Below are positions 56,036-61,740 of a stretch of DNA of 61,740 nucleotides, one piece after another. The translations under genes were made by a program, and so were the position numbers. Under the pieces are notes generated by a model. That model was not told the DNA's origin, did not search any database, and was given only the letters and a program-made list of their open reading frames with translations. Each line of letters starts with the position of its first letter. The stretch's first letter is position 1. This DNA is from Clostridia bacterium (GTDB taxonomy: Bacteria > Bacillota > Clostridia > Oscillospirales > Ruminococcaceae): contig RZZW01000014.1 of assembly GCA_009929695.1 (NCBI GenBank), positions 1 to 61,740 of the forward strand. Reading direction: 5' to 3'.

Positions 56036-57364
56036 TTATTTGGAGTTTTCGCCGCGCTCGCGTTTAATCATGCGTATTGGCGTGCCCGATAAGCCGAATG
56101 TCTCGCGAATTTGATTTTCAAGATAACGTGCGTAGGAGAAGTGGAAGAGCTGCTTTGAGTTGCAAAAGCAGACAAACGTGGGCGGACGCGTGCTGATTTG
56201 TGTGATATAGTAAATTTTAAGGCGCTTGCCCTTGTCGCTCGGCGGCTGAACACGCGCGACAGCGCGGGCTAGCAGGTCGTTAAGCATACCTGTTGTGACG
56301 CGCATTGCGTTTTGGTTGTCAACCGACACTATCATCTCATAAAGCTTGTCAACGCCGCGGCCTGTTTTTGCCGAGATGAACATTATGGGCGCATACGACA
56401 TGAAGCTGAAATCATACGCAAGCCTTTTGCGCATTTCTTCCATTGTCTTGTCGGTTTTTTCGACTGCGTCCCATTTATTTACGACGATTATACACGCCTT
56501 GCCCTGTTCGTGAGCAAAGCCGGCGACCTTTGAATCCTGCTCTGTGAAGCCCTCTGTCGCGTCTATCATTATGACGCAAACGCGTGCGCGCTCAACTGCC
56601 GCAAGGCTGCGCAGCGTGCTGTAACGCTCTACGCCCGCCTCCACCTTGCCGCGCTTGCGCATACCGGCGGTGTCTATGAACGTAAAGCTGCCGAAATCGT
56701 TGTCGACATCGCTGTCAACCGCGTCGCGCGTTGTTCCTGCTTCGTTAGCGACTATCATGCGGTTTTCGCCTAAAATATAGTTGACAAGGCTGCTTTTGCC
56801 GACATTCGGGCGGCCTATTACGGCAACCGGAATGCGCTCGGAATCCTCCTCAGAGGTATTCTCATCAGGCAAAAAGCCGCACACAACGTCGAGCACGTCA
56901 CCTGTGCCGTGGCCATGCACGGACGAGACAGGGTACGGCTCGCCAAGCCCGAGCGAATAGAAATCGTAAAGCTCAAGCGGAGGTGCGCCGACGGAGTCGA
57001 CCTTATTTACCACAAGCACAATCGGCTTGCCGCTGCGCATGAGCATTGCGGCGATGTCGATATCCTGCGCTGTCACGCCTGCTTTAAGCTCGGTGACGAA
57101 AATTATGCACTGGGCGGTGTCTATTGCTATCTGCGCCTGCTGACGCATATGCTGCAAAAGCCCGTCGTCTGTGGACGGCTCTATGCCGCCTGTGTCGACG
57201 AGCAAGAAGCGGCTGCTTTGCCACTCGCAGTCTCCGTAAAGGCGGTCACGCGTGACGCCGGGGGTGTCCTCGACTATCGCAAGGCGCTTGCCTGTGAGTT
57301 TATTGAATAATGTGGACTTGCCTACGTTAGGTCTGCCCACTATTGCCACTATCGGTTTAGCCAT
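56036..57364 (-). CDS. der: Ribosome biogenesis GTPase Der (EngA)
   Basis: 442 residues. Two GTPase domains: GRPNVGKSTLFNKL / DTGG / NKVD and GRPNVGKSSLVNYI / DTAGMRKRGK / NKWD, then a KH-like domain (YYITQISTRPPTFVCFCN). Required for 50S assembly. First gene of der-plsY. Confidence 0.98.
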   Translation of the reverse strand: MAKPIVAIVGRPNVGKSTLFNKLTGKRLAIVEDTPGVTRDRLYGDCEWQSSRFLLVDTGGIEPSTDDGLLQHMRQQAQIAIDTAQCIIFVTELKAGVTAQDIDIAAMLMRSGKPIVLVVNKVDSVGAPPLELYDFYSLGLGEPYPVSSVHGHGTGDVLDVVCGFLPDENTSEEDSERIPVAVIGRPNVGKSSLVNYILGENRMIVANEAGTTRDAVDSDVDNDFGSFTFIDTAGMRKRGKVEAGVERYSTLRSLAAVERARVCVIMIDATEGFTEQDSKVAGFAHEQGKACIIVVNKWDAVEKTDKTMEEMRKRLAYDFSFMSYAPIMFISAKTGRGVDKLYEMIVSVDNQNAMRVTTGMLNDLLARAVARVQPPSDKGKRLKIYYITQISTRPPTFVCFCNSKQLFHFSYARYLENQIRETFGLSGTPIRMIKRERGENSK

Positions 57365-57425
57365 TTTGTTCCTTTCAAATACAATATATTTCTACATTGA
57401 ATTTTGCTTAATCTTACGGTGCTGT

Positions 57426-57494
57426 GTAGGGGCGCGCATTGCGCGTCCGCTAAAAATGTGCAAACCTATACGGACGCGCAATGCGCGCCCCTAC
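57426..57494. repeat. Family A nested palindrome (GCGCGCATTGCGCG word)
   Basis: GTAGGGGCGCGCATTGCGCG starts the left arm; the complement ends in GCGCCCCTAC. Loop TGTGCAAAC. The left arm of the chimeric copy at 45955-46026 belongs to this subfamily. Confidence 0.9.
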
Positions 57495-57556
57495 AATTTG
57501 CCGCAAATTCACCGATTTATTATATACTATCCCCATTATAGCAGAATATAACAAAA

Positions 57557-57583
57557 AAAGGAAAGGTTTTTTACCTTTCCTTT
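57557..57583. terminator. Rho-independent terminator of rpmF
   Basis: AAAGGAAAGGT (57557-57567) pairs with ACCTTTCCTTT (57573-57583). On the minus strand it is followed by a run of T. Confidence 0.85.
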
Positions 57584-57608
57584 AAGAGCAAATTTTAGAA
57601 GCTTTGGA

Positions 57609-57791
57609 TTATGCCTCTTTTTTGATAACTTCTTTACCCTTGTAAAAGCCGCAATTGCCGCATACCTGGTGGGGAAGTTTATATTCGCCGCACTGCGGGC
57701 ATTTTGCCAGCGTGGGGGCTGTTAGCTTCCACACATTGGAACGTCTTTTATCACGTCTTGCTCTGGAAAGTTTTCTTTTTGGTACTGCCAC
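57609..57791 (-). CDS. rpmF: 50S ribosomal protein L32
   Basis: 60 residues. Typical opening MAVPKRKLSRARRDKRRSN and zinc ligands CPQCGEYK and CGNCG. The start is GTG at 57791, placed by GGAGG 7-9 bases upstream and by the universal MAVPKRK N-terminus; a GTG three codons earlier is rejected. It forms a unit with the upstream DUF177 gene, as is usual. Confidence 0.97.
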   Translation of the reverse strand: MAVPKRKLSRARRDKRRSNVWKLTAPTLAKCPQCGEYKLPHQVCGNCGFYKGKEVIKKEA

Positions 57792-57820
57792 TTTAAGCAC
57801 CTCCTCATGTGTGAATAGTT

Positions 57821-58312
57821 TTAGTTAAGCAGTTGTTTTAAAATCGACAGCCTGGGGTCGGTGCCATCGCTGGTTTCATGCCTGCAAGAGCATGGTTTTC
57901 GGCGTCCGCACACAGGACAAAGTCCCTCGCAAGTCTCGCTGCATACAATGACAGACGGCACCTCGAGCACAATCTCGGAATACACAAACTCGCTTAAATC
58001 AAGCTGTCCGTTGCGGGTCAGCTCTATTTCCAGCTCGTCGTTCTGCCATTCATCTTCACGAATAAAATATATTTTTTCAATATCAAATTCGCGGTGTATC
58101 TCGTCAAGACAGCGTGCACATTCGGTGTCTACCGTAAAGTGCATATTTGCCCTAAGCTCTAACACGCTTCCGTCAAGCGAAAATGTAAGCTTTAACGCCA
58201 CCGGTTTTTGCACTGCATAGCCGATAAAGCTTTCGCTTGAAAGGTCAATTTGGTGCTCCTGTATGGCAGGCTTATCATAGCTTGCGAAAATTTTTCTTAT
58301 GTCAAGCAGCAT
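57821..58312 (-). CDS. DUF177 / YceD-family protein (23S rRNA accumulation)
   Basis: 163 residues. VDTECARCLDEIHREFDIEK, DLSEFVYSEIVLEVPSVIVC and the Cys cluster CEGLCPVCGRRK are typical. The family helps 23S rRNA accumulation and precedes rpmF in most bacteria. ATG 58312 follows GAGGAG. Confidence 0.93.
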   Translation of the reverse strand: MLLDIRKIFASYDKPAIQEHQIDLSSESFIGYAVQKPVALKLTFSLDGSVLELRANMHFTVDTECARCLDEIHREFDIEKIYFIREDEWQNDELEIELTRNGQLDLSEFVYSEIVLEVPSVIVCSETCEGLCPVCGRRKPCSCRHETSDGTDPRLSILKQLLN

Positions 58313-58413
58313 TTTATACTCCTCAAAAGGTTGCCTATCTATTATAACTACTAAATATTGTGTTGTCAAGATAAAAAGGCAAAATTGTAATTAAAATTTG
58401 TTTGATGCAATCG

Positions 58414-58482
58414 TAGGGGCGAGCTTTGCTCGTCCGCTTGCACCGCGCAAACTTGCACGGACGAGCAAAGCTCGCCCCTACA
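58414..58482. repeat. Family A nested palindrome (GGACGAGCAAAGCTCG word)
   Basis: GTAGGGGCGAGCTTTGCTCG starts the left arm; its complement ends in CTCGCCCCTAC. Loop CCGCGCAAACT. Arms match fully. Confidence 0.92.
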
Positions 58483-58520
58483 AAAGCCGCCAATAATTAA
58501 AACGGTATTTCACGCAAATA

Positions 58521-58548
58521 TGGGGCGGTATGGTGTCATGCCGCCCCA
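58521..58548 (-). terminator. Strong hairpin after the P-loop gene
   Basis: TGGGGCGG...CCGCCCCA with an inner ATG/CAT extension gives a 12-bp stem and a GTGT loop. It lies 14 bases after the stop of the P-loop gene; the T tract is weak, so termination may be partial. Confidence 0.55.
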
Positions 58549-58561
58549 TAGAATTTAAATT

Positions 58562-58966
58562 TTACAGATATTTTTTAACTGCTTCGGGAAGCGCTGTTTC
58601 GTCGGCGGAGACTGTGACGATGATTTTTACGCCCTCACCTGACAGTTTTGCAAGCTTGTCGAGCACTGTGCCGAGGCCGTCGAGGTCGTGGTTGCCCATT
58701 TTGAGAATACCGTCGATATAGATTTCGACTATATCGTAGTTGCCTGCCATGATTCCCGCGACAAAGCCGTAAAGCGTGTCGTAGCTTGCGATGTCGTACT
58801 CGTCAACGTCGATGAGACGAGCCGCGTGGTCGATATCATAGGTGAGCTTCATTGCCTTTTCGATGCACACAATGTTGCCGGGTGTTGTTTTGGCGGAAGC
58901 GTTGATCATTTCAATGAGCTTTCCGGTTTTGCCGGAGCCTTTGCTGCCAACAACTAAGTTAATCAT
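58562..58966 (-). CDS. Small P-loop ATP-binding protein of unknown function
   Basis: 134 residues. Walker A GSKGSGKT (8-15), a possible Walker B in DIVEIYIDGILKM, and a C-terminal VKIIVTVSADETALPEAVKK. The order resembles small RecA/AAA-like proteins annotated only as ATP-binding in Clostridia. ATG 58966 follows AAAGGAGGAT. Downstream of pgi by 47 bases, probably in one transcript; function not known. Confidence 0.8.
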   Translation of the reverse strand: MINLVVGSKGSGKTGKLIEMINASAKTTPGNIVCIEKAMKLTYDIDHAARLIDVDEYDIASYDTLYGFVAGIMAGNYDIVEIYIDGILKMGNHDLDGLGTVLDKLAKLSGEGVKIIVTVSADETALPEAVKKYL

Positions 58967-59013
58967 AGGATTTTATCCTCCTTTATTTTGAGCATCTTCC
59001 GATGCAGGGATGA

Positions 59014-60348
59014 TTATTTAAGCTTTGCTTCAAGCTCTGCCTTTTGGGCTTCGTAGCCTGGTTTGCCAAGCAGCGCGAACATGTTTTTCTTATAGCTTTC
59101 AACACCGGGCTGGTCAAACGGGTTCACGCCGAGCATGTAGCCCGAAAGCGCGCAGGTTTTCTCGTAGAAATAGATTAGATAGCCTAAATCGTGCTCTGTG
59201 AGACTGTCCACCTCAAGGATGATATTGGGCACGCCGCCGTCTGTGTGGGCGAGTATTGTCCCCTCCATCGCTTTGCGGTTGACGTAGCTCATGTCCTTGT
59301 CTGCAAGGAAGTTTAAGCCGTCGAAATTCTCGGCGCTCTTTTCTATATATAGGTCGCTGTGCGGCTTTTTGATATCTACAACTGTCTCGAACATTATGCG
59401 GGCGCCGTCTTGAACAAACTGACCCATCGAGTGAAGATCGGTTGAGAAGATGACGCTCGTCGGCATAAGGCCCTTTTGGTCCTTGCCCTCGCTCTCGCCG
59501 AAAAGCTGCTTATACCACTCGTTCATCATCGTGTAATCAGGCTCATAGCAAGCCATAAGCTCAACGCTTTTGCCCTTGCGGTAAAGGATATTGCGCGCGG
59601 CGGCATACTTGCAGCAGTCGTTATTTTCGTCGCACACGGCAAGCTGTTCTCTCGCCTCGGCAGCGCCCGCCATGAGCGCGTCGATGTCGCAGCCTGCGGC
59701 GGCTATCGGCAAAAGGCCGACGGCTGTAAGTACAGAATAGCGTCCGCCGACGTCGTCGGGGACGACAAATGTCTCGTAGCCCTCTTCTGTCGAAAGCTCT
59801 TTAAGTGTTCCGCGCGCCTTGTCTGTTGTGGCGTAAATGCGCTGTTTTGCGCCATCTTTGCCATATTTGTCCTCAAGCAGCTTGCGGAAAATGCGGAAAG
59901 CGACAGCCGGCTCTGTTGTAGTGCCTGACTTTGAAATGATGTTTACAGAAATGTCCTTGCCCTCGCATATTTTGAGGACGTCGTTGAGGTATGCGGGGCT
60001 TATGGAGTTGCCCACATAGAAAATTTGCGGCGTATTTTGGCAGGTGGAATTGTAAAGCGTGCCTTTTATGGCCTCTACTGCGGCGCGTGCGCCGAGATAG
60101 CTGCCGCCGATGCCTATAACTATAAGCACCTGACTGTCGCTTTGAATTTTCTTCGCTGCTTTCTTTATGCGCGCAAATTCTTCTTTGTCGTAATTCACAG
60201 GGAGGTCTATCCAACCTAAAAAGTCGTTGCCGGGCCCTTTGCGGCTGTCAAGAAGGTCACTTGCCTGCTTGACCTGCGGTAAAATTGCGTCAAACTCAAA
60301 ATCTTTTACGAACTTCGCGAGATGTTTCGTGTTTATTTTAACACCCAT
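59014..60348 (-). CDS. pgi: Glucose-6-phosphate isomerase
   Basis: 444 residues, the short bacterial form found in Firmicutes. [55 protein letters not shown] and [16 protein letters not shown] are signature motifs, with catalytic Glu and Lys within them. It interconverts glucose-6-phosphate and fructose-6-phosphate, supplying GlmS and glycolysis. It has its own strong promoter. Confidence 0.98.
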   Translation of the reverse strand: MGVKINTKHLAKFVKDFEFDAILPQVKQASDLLDSRKGPGNDFLGWIDLPVNYDKEEFARIKKAAKKIQSDSQVLIVIGIGGSYLGARAAVEAIKGTLYNSTCQNTPQIFYVGNSISPAYLNDVLKICEGKDISVNIISKSGTTTEPAVAFRIFRKLLEDKYGKDGAKQRIYATTDKARGTLKELSTEEGYETFVVPDDVGGRYSVLTAVGLLPIAAAGCDIDALMAGAAEAREQLAVCDENNDCCKYAAARNILYRKGKSVELMACYEPDYTMMNEWYKQLFGESEGKDQKGLMPTSVIFSTDLHSMGQFVQDGARIMFETVVDIKKPHSDLYIEKSAENFDGLNFLADKDMSYVNRKAMEGTILAHTDGGVPNIILEVDSLTEHDLGYLIYFYEKTCALSGYMLGVNPFDQPGVESYKKNMFALLGKPGYEAQKAELEAKLK

Positions 60349-60389
60349 TTAAATGCCTCCGCTCAAATTTTTTGTTTTTCCTTATACTA

Positions 60390-60418
60390 AATATATAATA
60401 ACGGAGGGCTAGTGTCAA
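60390..60418 (-). promoter_or_regulatory. Promoter of pgi
   Basis: Minus strand TTGACA (60418-60413), 17-nt spacer, TATATT (60395-60390). Confidence 0.8.
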
Positions 60419-60434
60419 GCAAAGATAGCAAATT

Positions 60435-61595
60435 CTACAAAGAAATTATACCTTTTAATAAAAGCTTGAGCGCTATGGCGAAATCCATCTTGCCAACAGC
60501 TTCGGCTACGGTCACAGGATACTCGCATATGGCAGTCTCTCCATTATAAAGCGTGACAGTGCCGACCACTGTCCCCGCCTCGGTGGGAGCGTACACAGCG
60601 TCCTTTGTGGTGCACTGTGCCGTCAGCTTTTCGCCGTCGCCTTTTTTCATGAGCAAGCCCTCCGGAACCTCATACGAAAGCTGTGTCGTCTGCGACGCGC
60701 CGTGGCTCACCCTGACGGTTGCTGCGGCGTTTTCGACAGTCGGGAATTTTGCGTATTCGTATGTGGAAAAGGCGTAATCGAGCATTGTTTTGGCGCTCTC
60801 AAATCTCTCGTCGCCCGACGCAGAGCCGAGCACCACAGCCAAAAACGACGAGCCGTCGCGCGTGGCGCTCGCTGATATGCACACGCCCGCTTTGCCTGTT
60901 GTGCCTGTTTTGAGCCCAGTTGTGCCTGTGTAGTTTTTTAAAAGCTTATTTGTATTCAAAAGCTGTGTTGCACCGCCGCGGAGCGAATCCATCCAAATTT
61001 GTGAATATTCGAGGATTTTCGGGTGCGCAAGTAGCGCGACGGACATTTTGGCGACGTCGCGCGCGCAGGAGTAGTGGCCGTCCTCATCAAGCCCGCAGGC
61101 GTTCATGAAATGTGTGTGCTCCATGCCAAGCTCTTTTGCGCGGGCGTTCATCATCTCGGCAAACACATCCTCGCTGCCGCCGACATATTCGGCCACGGCC
61201 ACGGCTGCGTCGTTTGCGCTGCACACGCAAATCGCCTTTATGAGCTCGTCTAAGGTGAACTGCTCGCCCGGCTCGAGCCAAATTTGGCTGCCGCCCATCC
61301 CGTAGGCGTGGGCGCTTATGGGCACTATGTCAGTCATGGATATTTTGCCGTCCTCAACGGCTTCAAGCGTCAAAAGAAGCGTCATGACCTTTGTTATTGA
61401 CGCTATCGCCACCTCGTCGTCTGCGCTTTTTTCATAAAGCACGTCGCCTGTGTCCGTCGAGACAAGGACGGCGTTTTTGCACGGCAGCTCAAGCGTCGGC
61501 ATATCTATTTGAATGACGGCGGCAAAGCTTTGACCTGTGAGAATTACTAGCGCAAGCACGGCGGCGGCAATCCTTGTAAACATACGTTTTTGCAT
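60435..61595 (-). CDS. dacF: Serine-type D-Ala-D-Ala carboxypeptidase (DacF/PBP5 type)
   Basis: 386 residues. Signal peptide (MFTRIAAAVLALVILTGQSF), active-site SITK (Ser-x-x-Lys), SANDAAV (SxN), LKTGTTG (KTG), and a C-terminal beta domain ending in an amphipathic helix (DFAIALKLLLKGIISL) for membrane attachment. It trims peptidoglycan stem peptides; DacF-type enzymes act in growth or spore cortex synthesis, and which applies here is unclear. ATG 61595 follows GGGGGAAGC; the longer upstream start is rejected. Confidence 0.94.
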   Translation of the reverse strand: MQKRMFTRIAAAVLALVILTGQSFAAVIQIDMPTLELPCKNAVLVSTDTGDVLYEKSADDEVAIASITKVMTLLLTLEAVEDGKISMTDIVPISAHAYGMGGSQIWLEPGEQFTLDELIKAICVCSANDAAVAVAEYVGGSEDVFAEMMNARAKELGMEHTHFMNACGLDEDGHYSCARDVAKMSVALLAHPKILEYSQIWMDSLRGGATQLLNTNKLLKNYTGTTGLKTGTTGKAGVCISASATRDGSSFLAVVLGSASGDERFESAKTMLDYAFSTYEYAKFPTVENAAATVRVSHGASQTTQLSYEVPEGLLMKKGDGEKLTAQCTTKDAVYAPTEAGTVVGTVTLYNGETAICEYPVTVAEAVGKMDFAIALKLLLKGIISL

Positions 61596-61645
61596 ATTGC
61601 TTCCCCCTTTTGGATTATTTATATGCAAAAGAAAGCGTAAATATG

Positions 61646-61673
61646 GTATAATAACCGCAAGCGGTTATTATAC
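61646..61673. promoter_or_regulatory. 13-bp perfect palindrome in the dacF upstream region
   Basis: GTATAATAACCGC-AA-GCGGTTATTATAC. Each arm contains TATAAT, so a -10 box is embedded in a dyad; it could be an operator overlapping the dacF promoter, or a terminator for rightward transcription since TTTTATTTTT follows. No rightward gene ends here, which favours the operator reading. Confidence 0.4.
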
Positions 61674-61740
61674 TTTTATTTTTATGGCGTTTGGCTCGCC
61701 GCTAAAGCGGCAACCGCCGAAATCGCCAATTATACCACAA

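Noticed and set aside
1261..58482. Family A repeats as a CRISPR array or integron attC sites
   Set aside because: Copies are dispersed over 57 kb rather than in a regular array, have no spacers, and no cas or integron integrase gene is present.

Overview
The window is a 61.7 kb piece of a low-to-mid-GC, spore-forming Firmicute, most likely a gut-type member of the class Clostridia. The evidence is the gene content: spoIVA beside a SpoVID-like SPOCS/LysM protein, a YtfJ/GerW spore protein, a PASTA-domain Ser/Thr kinase with its PP2C phosphatase, VanW, RemA, a glmS ribozyme, and strong AGGAGG-type ribosome binding sites. No rRNA, tRNA, CRISPR array or intact prophage was seen. The first ~1.1 kb (hcp 3' end and a serine-recombinase fragment) is visibly more AT-rich than the rest and may be an integrated segment or an assembly join.

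Layout. 1-1.1 kb: partial hcp, terminator, recombinase remnant. 1.4-4 kb: metal-efflux operon (ArsR/CadC-type repressor, free HMA chaperone, Zn/Cd P-type ATPase) with promoter and operator. 4-11 kb: GH13 amylase, rmuC, a polysaccharide deacetylase broken by an in-frame TGA, a small membrane protein, then glmS with its ribozyme. 11-17 kb: serine hydrolase, then a copper operon on the minus strand (copA carrying an in-frame copZ with its own ribosome binding site, csoR, a DUF3810 metalloprotease). 17-22 kb: ABC-type module (ATPase, CARDB-like membrane protein, FtsX/MacB permease) followed by DUF4230. 22-24.3 kb: pyk and luxS. 24.3-27.8 kb: sugar-phosphate transferase, NDP-sugar dehydratase, XRE regulator. 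28-45 kb: a long minus-strand housekeeping run (yicC-remA-gmk-priA-def-fmt-rsmB-rlmN-prpC-prkC-PASTA protein-rsgA-thiN-SPOCS/LysM-spoIVA) joined by many start/stop overlaps. 45-54 kb: AT-rich hydrolase, a three-gene biotin-dependent carboxyltransferase operon resembling transcarboxylase, rluB, ytfJ, scpB, scpA and an M50 protease broken by an in-frame TAA. 54-61.7 kb: rpmB, vanW, plsY, der, rpmF, DUF177, a P-loop protein, pgi and a D-Ala-D-Ala carboxypeptidase.

The most striking feature is not a gene. Most of the larger intergenic gaps contain nested palindromic elements of at least four families. Family D (three copies) folds as a four-way junction with hairpins of identical length but different, compensating sequence. 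All three copies lie between convergent genes and nearly touch both stop codons. Family A (more than a dozen full or half copies) uses GTAGGG...CCCTAC ends, interchangeable self-complementary arm 'words' and a GCGCAAA-like loop; one copy has arms from two different subfamilies. Families B and C are further multi-hairpin repeats, one lying between the glmS ribozyme and the glmS start codon. Two otherwise complete genes each carry a single in-frame stop.
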